Assembly: GCA_017540645.1 (NCBI GenBank)
Contig: JAFYAQ010000027.1
Coordinates: 1-64,000 of the forward strand
DNA: 64,000 nt
Source: Oscillospiraceae bacterium
GTDB lineage: Bacteria; Bacillota; Clostridia; Oscillospirales; Oscillospiraceae
Reading direction: 5' to 3'
In this document: positions 15,711 to 24,855 of the stretch, piece after piece
Layout of the letters: each line of letters starts with the position of its first letter
How positions within the stretch are numbered: the first letter of the stretch is position 1
Notes under the pieces: generated by a model
What the model was told of the DNA's origin: nothing
What the model saw: only the letters and a program-made list of their open reading frames with translations
Databases searched by the model: none
Translations under genes and position numbers: made by a program

Positions 15711-15784
15711 GTTTTATGCCGAAAATGCGATTTCCGGCATAAATGATTTCACGGATCTGCGCCTGCGGCGCAAACTCGGCGAGG
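15711..15784 (+). repeat. Two-hairpin intergenic repeat, family 2, copy 1
   Basis: The first hairpin has a 9-base stem (TTTATGCCG with CGGCATAAA) around the loop AAAATGCGATTTC. The second is TGCGCC TGC GGCGCA. The end reads AACTCGGCGAGG. A related copy lies at 24210-24285, with the same loop and a different but still complementary stem. Confidence 0.7.
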
Positions 15785-15797
15785 AAAAATGAACAGC

Positions 15798-15829
15798 AAA
15801 AAAGCCGCGGCGGCTGCCGCGGCTTTTTT
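15798..15829. terminator. Terminator of pepF (bidirectional in form)
   Basis: AAAAAAGCCGCGG pairs with CCGCGGCTTTTTT around a 6-base loop, just beyond the pepF stop codon on the minus strand. Confidence 0.85.
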
Positions 15830-15842
15830 GCTGTCGGTTTGT

Positions 15843-17651
15843 TTAATCTTCCAGCCCTTCCAGTTCCTCCACCAGCTCTCCGAAGAGTTTCAGCGTCTCG
15901 TTGACGGGGGCGGGGGAGGACATGTCCACGCCGGCGATCTTCAGCAGGGAGATGGGGTCGGTGCTGCAGCCGCCGGAGAGGAAGCGCTTGTAGTCCGCCA
16001 CGGCGCCGGCCCCCTCGCTCAGAATGCGGTTGGCGATGGCCACGGCGGCGGAGATCCCGGTGGCGTACTGGAATACATAGTAGTCATAGTAGAAATGGGG
16101 GATCCGGGCCCATTCATAGGCGATGCCCGGGTCGGAGACCATCTCCGGGCCGAAGTAGAGCTTGTTCAGCTCCAGATACTTTTCGCACAGCAGTTCCGCG
16201 GTCAGGACCTGGTCGTTTTCGGTCATGCGGCCCATCTCCCGCTCAAACTCGGCGAACATGGTCTGGCGGTAGACGGTGCCCTTGATCTCGTCCAGGAAGT
16301 GGTTCAGAAGATAGGCCCGCTGCCGCTTGTCCCTGGTCTTGCCCAGCAGATGCCGCATGAGCAGGATCTCGTTGCAGGTGGAGGCCACCTCCGCCACGAA
16401 GATCACATAGTCGGAGGTGTTCACCGGCTGGTATTTGCAGGAGTGATAGCTGTGGAGGGCGTGGCCCATCTCGTGGGCCAGGGTGAACATGCTGTCCAGA
16501 TTGTCCTTGTGGTTGAGCAGCACATAGGGGTGGGGGCGGCCGGAGCCGGAGGAGTAGGCCCCGCCCATCTTGCCCACGTTCTCATACACGTCGATCCAGC
16601 GGGAGGAGAAGCCCTCCTTCAGCAGGGCGACGTAGTCCTCTCCCAGCACGGAGAGGGCCTCCAGCACCGTCTCCTTGGCCTCTTCAAAGGGGATCTTCGC
16701 GTCCGCGTCCGCCACGATGGGGGTGTACACATCGTACATGTGCAGTTCCTCCACGCCCAGCCGCTTTTTCCGCAGGGCCACATAGCGATACATCTTATCC
16801 AGATTTGCGTGGACCGCGTCGATCAGATTGTCATAGACCGCCTCGGGCACCTCCGTGGCGTCCAGGGCGGCGGCCCGCAGGGAGGGGTAACGGCGGGCCT
16901 GGGCAAAGAAGCGCAGCTGCCGGAACTGGGCGTCCATGGTGGCGGCGGCGGTATTCTTGAAGGCCGCGAGCCGCTCATAGTAGCTTGCAAAGGCTCTCCG
17001 GCGCAGCTCCCGGTCCGGGCTCTGGAGCAGCAGGACAAAGGTGCCGTTGGTCAGCTCATGCTCTTCTCCCCGGCTGTCGGCCACCGGAGGGAAGCGCAGA
17101 TCGGCGTTGGTGAAGACGGAGAAGATGTTCTCCGGGCCCCGGGCGATCTCCCCGGCGGCAGCCAGCAGCTTTTCCCCCTCCGGGGAGAGGACATGCGAAC
17201 GCATGCGGCGCAGCCGGGTCAGATTCCGCCGATAGGTCTCCAGGGCGGGGACCGCGGCGTAAAAGCCGTCCAGGGTCTCGTCCGGGATGGCCATGATCTC
17301 CGGGTCGGCGAAGGCGGAGGCACTCTGGAGCTCCACCAGCACGCTCATGGCCTTGCCCCGCAGATCCTGTCCCCGGGGATCGCCGGTGTCCTGATCGGCC
17401 CGGCAGGCGGCGTAGCCGTAAAGCGCCTCCGAGCGCAGGGAGAGGGCGTCCGTCAGCCGCAGCCAGGAGAGCAGCTCCTCTCCGCTTTTGCCTAGACGGC
17501 CCTCATGGGCGGCGATCTCCCCGCCCAGGGTTTTCATGGCCTCGTATTCCCGGAGCCAGTCCTCTTCCGTGGGGAACAGGTCCCCCAGATTCCATGTGAA
17601 TTCCTCCGGCACATCCTGCCGGGCGGGAATGGGATTGGGTGCCATACGCAT
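15843..17651 (-). CDS. pepF: Oligoendopeptidase F (M3B metallopeptidase)
   Basis: The 602-residue protein contains the zinc-binding signature HEMGH (in TLAHEMGHALHSYHS, about residue 390) with the downstream Glu region typical of M3 peptidases, and the N-terminal PEEFTWNLGDLFPTEEDW. The length is as usual for PepF. These cytoplasmic enzymes cleave short peptides imported or released during turnover; the oligopeptide transporter at the right of this window would supply substrates. It is the last of a minus-strand run of genes but is separated by about 90 bases from the DUF896 gene. Confidence 0.95.
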   Translation of the reverse strand: MRMAPNPIPARQDVPEEFTWNLGDLFPTEEDWLREYEAMKTLGGEIAAHEGRLGKSGEELLSWLRLTDALSLRSEALYGYAACRADQDTGDPRGQDLRGKAMSVLVELQSASAFADPEIMAIPDETLDGFYAAVPALETYRRNLTRLRRMRSHVLSPEGEKLLAAAGEIARGPENIFSVFTNADLRFPPVADSRGEEHELTNGTFVLLLQSPDRELRRRAFASYYERLAAFKNTAAATMDAQFRQLRFFAQARRYPSLRAAALDATEVPEAVYDNLIDAVHANLDKMYRYVALRKKRLGVEELHMYDVYTPIVADADAKIPFEEAKETVLEALSVLGEDYVALLKEGFSSRWIDVYENVGKMGGAYSSGSGRPHPYVLLNHKDNLDSMFTLAHEMGHALHSYHSCKYQPVNTSDYVIFVAEVASTCNEILLMRHLLGKTRDKRQRAYLLNHFLDEIKGTVYRQTMFAEFEREMGRMTENDQVLTAELLCEKYLELNKLYFGPEMVSDPGIAYEWARIPHFYYDYYVFQYATGISAAVAIANRILSEGAGAVADYKRFLSGGCSTDPISLLKIAGVDMSSPAPVNETLKLFGELVEELEGLED

Positions 17652-17739
17652 GATATTCTTCTCCTGATCCGTTATTATTTTTTGGCCCCGGCGGGGACAG
17701 CGGTCCCCCCGGAGCCGGTATACGGCATCATGGCCGTGA

Positions 17740-17943
17740 TCACTGTCTCTTTTTCAGCTTGTGCTTCACGCCGTGCTCGTCCACGATGCAGGTGTTTTCC
17801 AGCACCTGGATAGCACCCTGACGCCACTCGGCGATATACTCTTTCCGCAGGGCGGCCTGCTCGGCCTTTTCTTCCTCCGTCAGCGCCCGCTCCCGGGAAA
17901 GACGGGCCAGGGCGTTGATCCGTTCCAGCTTTTCCTCTATCAT
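17740..17943 (-). CDS. DUF896 family protein (YnzC-like)
   Basis: This 67-residue helical protein matches DUF896: EKLERINALARLSRERALTEEE, then ALRKEYIAEWR. Members such as YnzC of Bacillus are small two-helix proteins, some linked with the SOS response, without a settled function. The ATG overlaps the TGA of the yfbR-like gene (ATGA), so they are co-translated. Confidence 0.92.
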   Translation of the reverse strand: MIEEKLERINALARLSRERALTEEEKAEQAALRKEYIAEWRQGAIQVLENTCIVDEHGVKHKLKKRQ

Positions 17944-18530
17944 AACCCGCTCGCCCCCAGCTCATCCAGATTTTTCTCAAAGGCCGGCAGCGCGTGGACC
18001 AGAAACCAGTCCACCTCCGGCAGCTCCATGGCGCACAGGTATTCCCGGGTCTGCCGCTCGGCGGAGAGGAATTCCCGGTTGCCCGCCTTGCGTTCCTCCA
18101 TGCACTTGACCAGGGCCGAGAGCTTGTCCGCAGCCTTCACCAGCGCGGCCTCGTCCCCCTGCGGGGTCAGGGCCGGACGATAGGCCGCCCGCAGGGTCTC
18201 CGGCAGCATATCCAGCAGGGTCTCGTCCGCCCGGCGCTCCACTTCCTTGTAGGCACTGCGGATGGCCGGGTCGTGGTATTTGATGGGTGTGGGCAGGTCC
18301 CCGGTGAGGATCTCCGAGGCGTCGTGGTAGAGCGCCAGCACCGCCAGGTGCTCGGGATCGCAGTCCCGGTGGAAGATCTCCCGGCGGATCAGCCCCAGCG
18401 CGTGGGCATACACCGCCACCTCGTGGCTGTGCTCCTGGATGTTCTCCGGGATGCTGCGGCGCATCAGCCCCCAGCGGGAGATGTAGCGCATGCGGTAGAG
18501 AAGGGCAAAGAAATTGGTGTCGTCTCCCAT
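17940..18530 (-). CDS. HD-domain 5'-deoxynucleotidase, YfbR-like
   Basis: The protein has the HD phosphohydrolase metal-site motifs: EHSHEV and YHDASEILTGDLPTP, as in YfbR, which removes phosphate from deoxynucleoside monophosphates. The open frame extends further upstream, but the ATG at 18530 shares a base with the stop of the dnaC-like gene (TAATG) and matches the family start (FFALLYRMRYISRWGLM), giving 196 residues. It lies in a tight run dnaD, dnaC-like, yfbR-like, DUF896. Confidence 0.9.
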   Translation of the reverse strand: MGDDTNFFALLYRMRYISRWGLMRRSIPENIQEHSHEVAVYAHALGLIRREIFHRDCDPEHLAVLALYHDASEILTGDLPTPIKYHDPAIRSAYKEVERRADETLLDMLPETLRAAYRPALTPQGDEAALVKAADKLSALVKCMEERKAGNREFLSAERQTREYLCAMELPEVDWFLVHALPAFEKNLDELGASGL

Positions 18531-19513
18531 TATCGCAGCTCCTTTTTCAGCTCCCGGATATCCCGGCCACGGAAAGGCAGCCACTCATACTCCCCTTTCA
18601 GCCGGGAGGCCAGGGCCGCGCCGTAGCGCTCGGCGATGCCGTCATCGTCCAGATTGGTGGAGATGATGGTCTTTTTCCCCGCCCGGATGCGTCCGTCCAG
18701 CAGGGAGTAGAGGGCGCTCTGGGAGAAGGCGGTGGACATCTCCGTACCCAGGTCGTCCAGGATCAGTAAATCGCAGCTCATCAGCTGCCGCACCCGGCTG
18801 GCGGCGTCCGCCTGCTCGTCCGTGTCCCGGCTGAACTTCTCCCGCTCAAAGGCGGAGAGGGTGGCGCTCACCGTGTCATAGGCGACGCCGGAGCCCGACT
18901 CCGACACCACCCGGGCGATGGCGGCGGAGAGGAAGGTCTTGCCCAGCCCCGGCGCACCGGTGAACAGCAGGTTGGGGGAGCCGGGACCGAAATTCTCCGC
19001 ATAGCTCCGGCAAATGGTCAGCACCCGCTGCATCTGCTCCCGGGGGGAGAGCTCTCCCTCCGGGGCGGCGGCGCTGTAGTAGTCCAGGCGAAAGCGCCCA
19101 AAGGTTTCCCGGCCGTCCCGGAGCAGGGGGGCCAGCTCCCGGGTCTGCTCCTGCTTATAGAGCTTCCGGAGACAATCGCAAACGGCCCCGTCGGCCCAGC
19201 CCGTGTCCCGGCAGCGCCGGCAGGAGAAAATGGGGTCCAGATAGTCTGCAGGGTGGCCCGCCTTCTGCAGCAGGGCGGCGCGCCGTTCCCGGAGGGCGAG
19301 ACCGGCCGCCTCCAGCTCCTCCGGGCTCCGGCCCGGACGGCCCAGCACACGGCCCACCAGCTCGCTCATGATGCCCCGGAGTTCCGTATCCAGCCGCTCC
19401 AACTCCGGGACAGCGGCGTAAACCTCCCGGCGGCGGCGGTCCTCCTCGGCCTTGTTGTCCGTGCGCAGCTGGGCCTGTTTGGCCCGGGCCCGGGCCAGCA
19501 AGCGTCCTTCCAT
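18530..19513 (-). CDS. DnaC/DnaI-type helicase-loader ATPase
   Basis: An N-terminal helical region (about 1-80) is followed by a zinc-binding cluster (CRRCRDTGWADGAVCDC) and an AAA+ ATPase with Walker A GAPGLGKT and Walker B LLILDDLGTE. DnaC/DnaI proteins load the replicative helicase. The ATG at 19513 has an AGAGGTG site 7 bases upstream; a GTG at 19522, overlapping the dnaD stop, is also possible. The pairing with dnaD just upstream supports a primosome role. Confidence 0.92.
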   Translation of the reverse strand: MEGRLLARARAKQAQLRTDNKAEEDRRRREVYAAVPELERLDTELRGIMSELVGRVLGRPGRSPEELEAAGLALRERRAALLQKAGHPADYLDPIFSCRRCRDTGWADGAVCDCLRKLYKQEQTRELAPLLRDGRETFGRFRLDYYSAAAPEGELSPREQMQRVLTICRSYAENFGPGSPNLLFTGAPGLGKTFLSAAIARVVSESGSGVAYDTVSATLSAFEREKFSRDTDEQADAASRVRQLMSCDLLILDDLGTEMSTAFSQSALYSLLDGRIRAGKKTIISTNLDDDGIAERYGAALASRLKGEYEWLPFRGRDIRELKKELR

Positions 19514-19518
19514 GGCAT

Positions 19519-20475
19519 TCACCTCTTCGTGTTATCGGTCAGCGCTTTCAAAAGCGCTTCTGTGTTGTCCGGACCTTTTTTCGCCGGGGCGGCACCGGTG
19601 CCGCTCCGAACGGTACGGGCGTTGTAGTTCCCGGTCTTCCGGGCGTCGCCCTTTTCCACAGCCTCGGGGGTGAAGAGCCCCTTCTCCGCCCAGGAGCGGA
19701 CGATCTTGTCCATATAGGCCCAGGCCAGCTTGCCCGTGCTGGTCACGGTCCGGTCGTAGGCCAGGGCCAGGACCTCCGCGCGGAAGCCCATTTGGAGCCA
19801 GCTCTCCATGTAGCGCCGTTCCGTGGGGGAGGGGGCCCGGTCCCGGAGCTGCATCAGCTCCCGGAGCTTTTCCGCCTCCTCCGCTCTGCGCTCCTCGGCG
19901 GCGATGTACTCCTCCGCCTGGGGGGCGGTCAGGATCTCCAGCCGCGCCCAGCGGAAGGCCTCCCGCTCGATGCTGCGCATGGTGGGCAGGCGGCCCTCCC
20001 CGCAGCGCCGGCGAAGGCTGTCTGCCTCATAGTTGATGAGCAGCATGATGCACTCCGGCGTCAGACCCAGGTGGTCGTAGATGCCGAAGAGCGTTTTCAG
20101 ATCCGCGCTGCTCAAAGCGTGGCCCAGCACCCGCTGGGTCTCCCCCAGCAGGCTCCGGAAGGCGGAGTCCTCCCGGCTGCGGCGGGAGATGTCCGCGGCG
20201 GTGTATTCCGGCAGCTCTTCCGGACCGGGCAGGGGCGCGCTCTCCGCATCAATGATCCCGGCCCGGCGGAGCTGCTCCGCCAGATCGCGGATCTCCGCCT
20301 CGCTCCGGCCCAGCTCCCGGGCCGCCAGGGCCGGGTGCAGCGTGCCGCCCCGGCGCAGCACCTGGAGATAGAGCAGCGCGCAGTCCCCGCTGCCCAGCGC
20401 AAGGAGCTTGTCCGCGTCCGACACCGGAACGGAGAGAGCGCCCGCGCCCCCCAGGCGATATGTTTTTTCATCCAT
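19519..20475 (-). CDS. DnaD-domain primosome protein
   Basis: The protein has an N-terminal winged-helix-like part (about 1-110) and two DnaD/DnaB_2-type helical modules (one around LLINYEADSLRRR, the next around YMESWLQMGF with YDRTV), as in DnaD proteins of Firmicutes that help start replication. The frame is open further upstream, but the ATG at 20475 (MDEKTYRLGG) has an AAAGGTG site and lies just behind a promoter, giving 318 residues. It heads the minus-strand run with the helicase-loader gene. Confidence 0.88.
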   Translation of the reverse strand: MDEKTYRLGGAGALSVPVSDADKLLALGSGDCALLYLQVLRRGGTLHPALAARELGRSEAEIRDLAEQLRRAGIIDAESAPLPGPEELPEYTAADISRRSREDSAFRSLLGETQRVLGHALSSADLKTLFGIYDHLGLTPECIMLLINYEADSLRRRCGEGRLPTMRSIEREAFRWARLEILTAPQAEEYIAAEERRAEEAEKLRELMQLRDRAPSPTERRYMESWLQMGFRAEVLALAYDRTVTSTGKLAWAYMDKIVRSWAEKGLFTPEAVEKGDARKTGNYNARTVRSGTGAAPAKKGPDNTEALLKALTDNTKR

Positions 20476-20514
20476 AGAGAACACCTTTATCTTTCGCTGT
20501 TGCGGTGGAAATTC

Positions 20515-20565
20515 AGTATACCACATCAATTGGGCTTGAAGCAAGGGGGAGAGTTGTGTTATAAT
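20515..20565. promoter_or_regulatory. Overlapping divergent promoters of dnaD and the U32 peptidase gene
   Basis: On the + strand TTGAAG (20536-20541) and TATAAT (20560-20565) are 18 bases apart. On the minus strand TTGCTT (20539-20544) and TATACT (20515-20520) are 18 bases apart. The two -35 boxes overlap, so the promoters may compete for polymerase. Confidence 0.7.
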
Positions 20566-20605
20566 CACAGATTGAGGAAGTACCCATATCGGGATGAGGT
20601 GTAGC

Positions 20606-22681
20606 ATGCTGGAATTGATATCCTGCGCCGGGTCGCCGGAGGCGGTGACCGCCGCGGTGCAAAATGGCGCTGACGCCGTATATCTGAGCTTTGACGAGCT
20701 GTCGGACTGCCGCAAGGCGGAGAACTTTTCCGACGCCTCTTTTGAGGCGGCGGTCCGCTATTGCCGTGTCCGGGGCTGCAAGGTCTATCTTGCTCTGAAC
20801 ATCCCCGTGCGGGAGGACGAGATGCCCAAGGCCGGCGGCCTGGCTCTCCGGGGCCAGCGGGCCGGGGTGGACGCGGTGATCGTCCGGGATCTGGGACTCT
20901 TCCTGGTGCTCCGGCGTCTGCTGCCGGACATGCCTTTGTTTGCCGACAAACATATGGGCTTCACCACCCCCGAGAGCGTGGAGACCGCCGCGTCTCTGGG
21001 CTTCCGGCGGATCTTCCTGCCCCCGGAGATGAGTCTGGAGGAGATGCGCCGTCTCTCCCAATGCGGGGTGGAGACCGCGGTTTACGTCCAGACCTCCCTG
21101 TGCGCCGCGGCCGCGGGCACCTGCCGCATGAGCATGGTCGCCGGTCAGCAGAGCGAGGACCGGGGTTTGTGCAGCGAGCTGTGCCGGGAGAGCTATACCT
21201 TCGGCGGGCGCTGGGACACCACGCCCCTGAGCTTCAAGGACCGCTCCCTGCTCTCCAAAGTCAAGGAGCTGAGCGAGGCCGGGGTCTGCGCCGCGGCCCT
21301 GGGGGACCGGGACCGGCGGCCGGAGTATGTGGCCGCCTACACCGCCGCATATCGCGCGGCCATCCGGGAGGAGACCCAGCCCGCGCCCCAGGATCTGGAA
21401 CAGATGGAGAATGTGTTCGCCCCCCGGGGAGTGGCAAAAGAACAGCTCTATGAGATCGCCCAGCCCCGGGAGACGGACCGCCGGACCCTGGACCGGTATT
21501 ATGCCGAGCTGCGCAAGAGCTATACCGAGGCCGAGGATCGCCGGGTGCCGGTGAGCTTTGCCGTGGTGGCCCCGGGACCGGACAAGCCGGTGGTCCTGGG
21601 AGTGCAGGACGAGGAAAAGCACACCGCCGCCATCGAGGGACCCAAGCCCGATCCCCTGGGGGACATGGAGCTGACGGAGGAGAACCTGCGGGAGGCCATG
21701 TACCGCACCGCCGGCACCCCCTTCCGCAGTGAGGACGTGGGCGTGTCCCTGAAAGAGGGACTGCGGGTGTCCGCTCTGGAGCTGGACGCCGCCCGCCGCC
21801 GTCTGCTCTATAATCTCTCCGAAAAACGGGCCGTGCCGCCCGAGCGAAAAGAGGGGAGCTTCCCCTCCGCTCCCGCCGCCGGCGGACGCCCCCATGTGCC
21901 GGTGATGAACTTCGCGGTACAGACCGCCGCGCAGATGACGACCCAGCTTGCCGAGCTGCGCCCCGCCTGTCTGTACGTCCCCCTCTCCGTTCTGGCGGAG
22001 AACCCGGAGGCGGCCGAGCCCTTCCGGGCCAACGGCTGCGAGGTCACGGCGGTTCTGCCCCAGGTGGTCTCCGGCGTCCGGGAGGAAGAGGAGCTGCGCT
22101 CCCTGCTGCAAAAGGTCCGGGAGCGGGGCGTGGAGAGGGCTTTGACCGGAAACCTGGGCCTGGCGGTGATCGCGGGCCAGGAGGGGATGAAGCTCCGGGG
22201 GGATCTGGATCTGGCGGTGACCAATTCCTACGCCATCAAGGCTCTCTCTTCCGCGGGCTTCCTGTCCGTGTGCCTGTCCCCGGAGCTGACCCTCCGGCAG
22301 GTGCGGGATATGCCCAAGCCCACCAGCACCGAGCTTGTGATCTACGGCCGCCTGCCCGCCATGGTGACCCAGACCTGCCTGATCCGCGCCAGCGCGGGGC
22401 GCTGTGTCTGCACGACCCCCGGCCAGATGGCGGACAACACCGGCGGCGTTTGGCCCGTCACAAAGGCCTTCGGCTGCCGCAACACCGTCTGGGCCTCCCG
22501 AAAGCTGTGGCTGGGAGACGTGGTCAGCACCTGGGCCGAGAGCGGCTTGTGGGGCGTGCGCCTGAACTTCTCCACCGAGAGCCCCCGGGAGTGCCTGGAC
22601 GTGGCGGAGAGCTACATCCACGGCACCGGTTATCGGCCCAACGGCATGACAAGGGGGGCATATTACCGTGGCGTCCTCTGA
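20606..22681 (+). CDS. U32-family peptidase (with C-terminal DUF3656-type region)
   Basis: The start LELISCAGSPEAVTAAVQNGADAVYL is typical of U32 family proteins, which include collagenase-like enzymes and tRNA or cofactor hydroxylation factors. The central signature is modified: YVQTSLCAAAAGTCRMSMVAG instead of the common HGALC form, followed by a cysteine pair (CSELC). At 691 residues it belongs to the long subgroup with an extra C-terminal domain. ATG at 20606 is preferred over the ATG at 20594 because it gives the usual family start. The enzyme activity in this subgroup is not known to me. Confidence 0.85.
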   Translation: MLELISCAGSPEAVTAAVQNGADAVYLSFDELSDCRKAENFSDASFEAAVRYCRVRGCKVYLALNIPVREDEMPKAGGLALRGQRAGVDAVIVRDLGLFLVLRRLLPDMPLFADKHMGFTTPESVETAASLGFRRIFLPPEMSLEEMRRLSQCGVETAVYVQTSLCAAAAGTCRMSMVAGQQSEDRGLCSELCRESYTFGGRWDTTPLSFKDRSLLSKVKELSEAGVCAAALGDRDRRPEYVAAYTAAYRAAIREETQPAPQDLEQMENVFAPRGVAKEQLYEIAQPRETDRRTLDRYYAELRKSYTEAEDRRVPVSFAVVAPGPDKPVVLGVQDEEKHTAAIEGPKPDPLGDMELTEENLREAMYRTAGTPFRSEDVGVSLKEGLRVSALELDAARRRLLYNLSEKRAVPPERKEGSFPSAPAAGGRPHVPVMNFAVQTAAQMTTQLAELRPACLYVPLSVLAENPEAAEPFRANGCEVTAVLPQVVSGVREEEELRSLLQKVRERGVERALTGNLGLAVIAGQEGMKLRGDLDLAVTNSYAIKALSSAGFLSVCLSPELTLRQVRDMPKPTSTELVIYGRLPAMVTQTCLIRASAGRCVCTTPGQMADNTGGVWPVTKAFGCRNTVWASRKLWLGDVVSTWAESGLWGVRLNFSTESPRECLDVAESYIHGTGYRPNGMTRGAYYRGVL

Positions 22682-23254
22682 GGTACGGCTGATATTGGCC
22701 TCCGGCTCCCCCCGGCGGCGGGAGCTTTTGGGAAAATTTTCCATCCCCTTTGAGATCCTCCCCGCCGTCGGGGAGGAGGAGCCGCCCCTGGACCGGAGCC
22801 CCGGGGACTACGTCCTGGCGCTGGCGGAGCAAAGGCCGCCCAGGTCTGCGCCCGGGCGGGGGACCCTGCGGCGGTGATCGTGGCGGCGGACACGGTGGTG
22901 GAGCTTGACGGCCGCATCCTGGGCAAGCCCCGGGACGGGGAGGACGCGGCGCGGATGCTGCGTGCCCTCTCCGGCACGGTCCACCGGGTGTGGACCGGCG
23001 TGTGCGTACGCCGAGGCGATACGGTCCGCAGCTGCGCGGAGAGCGTGGAGATGCATTTCCGGGAATTGACACAGGAGGAGATCCTCTCCTACGTGGCCAC
23101 CGGCGAGCCCCTGGACAAGGCGGGGAGCTACGGCTATCAGGAGCGGGCCAGTATATTTGTCCGGGAGATCCGGGGGGATTTTTACACGGCGGTGGGCCTG
23201 CCCATGTGCCGGCTCAGCCAGCTCCTCCGGGAATTCGGAATTGAATTGATGTGA
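22668..23254 (+). pseudogene. maf: Maf-like nucleotide pyrophosphatase, frameshifted
   Basis: Frame one (22668-22830) encodes the Maf start LILASGSPRRRELLGKF and ends in YVLALAEQ. The rest of Maf (KAAQVCARAGDPAAVIVAAD, DTVVELDGRILGKP, then GSYGYQE) is in another frame from about 22831 to 23254. One base is missing at about 22829-22833 (GAGCAAAGG where GAGCAGAAGG-like sequence is expected). Maf proteins hydrolyse non-canonical nucleotides and affect septation. It overlaps the U32 gene by 14 bases and lies before mreC, as in other genomes. A true disruption or a sequencing error in the short A run would look the same. Confidence 0.9.
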
Positions 23255-23261
23255 TAGAACG

Positions 23262-24107
23262 ATGAAAAAATACTTGAAACAATACGGACTGCGTCTGGCG
23301 GTGCTGATCGTTGCGGCGGCGCTGGTGGTGGGTCTCGCCACCGGAGGGCGGTCCGACGGGACCGCCGGGCCCCTGTCGGGACTGAGCAACTCCCTGCGCA
23401 TCCCCATCCAGGGAGCCGTGGGCTCCGTGGTGGACTGGATGCGGGGCATTTACGGCTATATCTACCAGTACGATAAGCTGGCGGCGGAGAACGAGAGCCT
23501 CCGCAAGGATCTGGCCGAGGCCCGGCAGCAGGTCCGGGAGAGTCAGGACGCCGCCGAAGAGAACGTGCGGCTGCGGACGCTCCTTGGCTATCTGGAGAAG
23601 AACACCAGCTTTGTCACCGAGTCGGCCCGGATCATCTCCTGGGACGCCTCCAACTGGACCAGCGCCTTCACCATCTCCAAGGGCGCCAAAAACGGCATTG
23701 AGATGGGCGACTGCGTGATCACCGAATCGGGGATGCTGGTGGGCCAGATCATGGACCTGGGGGACAGCTGGGCCACGGTCCGCTCCGTCATCGACGTGAA
23801 CATGGGCGCGGGCGTACTGGTGGGCGAGGGCTCCATCGCCGCCATGCTGGTGGGCGATTACGCCCTGATGCAGGACGGCAAGTGCAAGCTCAGCTATTTC
23901 ACGGAGGACGTGACCCTTTTCGCCGGGGACGATATCATCACCTCCGGCAGCGGCGGCGCCTTCCCCTCCGGCATCACGGTGGGCAAGGTGATCGAGCTGC
24001 GCAGCGAGGCCGGCGGCCAGAGCATGTACGCGGTGGTGGACCCGGCGGTGGATCTCTCCACGCTGAGCCAGGTGTTCATCATCAAGGATTTTGAGGTCAT
24101 CGAGTGA
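23262..24107 (+). CDS. mreC: Rod shape-determining protein MreC
   Basis: The 281-residue protein has one N-terminal membrane helix (LRLAVLIVAAALVVGLA), a coiled coil (about 60-105, YDKLAAENESLRKDLAEARQ) and the beta-rich periplasmic-type MreC domain (GAKNGIEMGDCVITESG). MreC links the cytoplasmic MreB filament with wall synthesis enzymes. It is followed by mreD and a class B penicillin-binding protein, a usual elongasome cluster, although mreB itself is not in the window. Confidence 0.95.
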   Translation: MKKYLKQYGLRLAVLIVAAALVVGLATGGRSDGTAGPLSGLSNSLRIPIQGAVGSVVDWMRGIYGYIYQYDKLAAENESLRKDLAEARQQVRESQDAAEENVRLRTLLGYLEKNTSFVTESARIISWDASNWTSAFTISKGAKNGIEMGDCVITESGMLVGQIMDLGDSWATVRSVIDVNMGAGVLVGEGSIAAMLVGDYALMQDGKCKLSYFTEDVTLFAGDDIITSGSGGAFPSGITVGKVIELRSEAGGQSMYAVVDPAVDLSTLSQVFIIKDFEVIE

Positions 24108-24110
24108 CAA

Positions 24111-24285
24111 GCTTCCGTTCAGACCCGCTTCGCTGGGCTCTGAACGGAAAGGAGATGCGCTCCGCGCCCGCGCCCCGCGGGGGAGGGCACAGGTGCTCCG
24201 CGAGAGGTGTTTTCACCGAAAATGCGATTTCCGGTGAAAATGATCTCGTTTGTTCGCATCTGCGGATGCGAACTCTGCGAGGCCG
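24111..24285 (+). repeat. Structured mreC-mreD intergenic region with family 2 repeat, copy 2
   Basis: A hairpin TTCCGTTCAGA/TCTGAACGGAA lies just after the mreC stop codon. The family 2 module starts at 24210: a 9-base stem TTTTCACCG/CGGTGAAAA around AAAATGCGATTTC (identical to the loop at 15722-15734), then an 8-base stem TTCGCATC/GATGCGAA, then AACTCTGCGAGG. The stems differ from copy 1 but stay paired. Confidence 0.7.
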
Positions 24286-24346
24286 TTGGAAGGAGTGAAG
24301 GGCAACGAAATTTCAATTTTCGGAGATCAATTTCAGAAGGATATGG

Positions 24347-24853
24347 GTGCAGATCCGGCGTACCGTGCTCTACGGGCTGTATCTGCTGCTGTTTTTGCTG
24401 CTGCAGAACGTGGTGTTCAGCCATATCGCCCCGCTGGGAGTCCGGGCCATGTTCATGCCTGCCCTGGTGGTGGGTGTGGCGGTGTTCGAGGGCGGACGCA
24501 CCGGCGGCGTTTTCGGACTGGCCGCAGGGATCGTGTGCGATCTCTTTTTCTCCTCCCAGCGGGTGCTGTTCACCATCCTGTTCCCTGTGATCGGCTTTAC
24601 CGTGGGGCTGCTGGTGGACTTTTATCTGAACCGCCGGTTTTTCTCCTACGCGGTGATGGCGGTGGCGGCGCTGTTTCTCTCGGCCTTTGCCCAGATGTTC
24701 GCGCTGCTGTTTTTCCTGGGCCAGGCCTCCTTCCGCCTTTGGGCTACCGCCATCCTCCAGACGCTGTGGAGCCTGCCCTTCGTCCCTCTGGCCTATTATC
24801 TGTGCAAGATCTTTCCCTGGCGCTCCCACGAGCACGCCCCCAGCCCGTATTAA
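24347..24853 (+). CDS. mreD: Rod shape-determining protein MreD
   Basis: The 168-residue protein is a polytopic membrane protein with about five hydrophobic segments, including the start VLYGLYLLLFLLLQNVVFS and the conserved-type GVFGLAAGIVCDLFF. MreD works with MreC in the cell elongation complex. Start is GTG at 24347, with AGAAGGA a few bases upstream. A family 1 intergenic repeat begins 2 bases after its stop codon. Confidence 0.92.
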   Translation: MQIRRTVLYGLYLLLFLLLQNVVFSHIAPLGVRAMFMPALVVGVAVFEGGRTGGVFGLAAGIVCDLFFSSQRVLFTILFPVIGFTVGLLVDFYLNRRFFSYAVMAVAALFLSAFAQMFALLFFLGQASFRLWATAILQTLWSLPFVPLAYYLCKIFPWRSHEHAPSPY

Positions 24854-24855
24854 CT

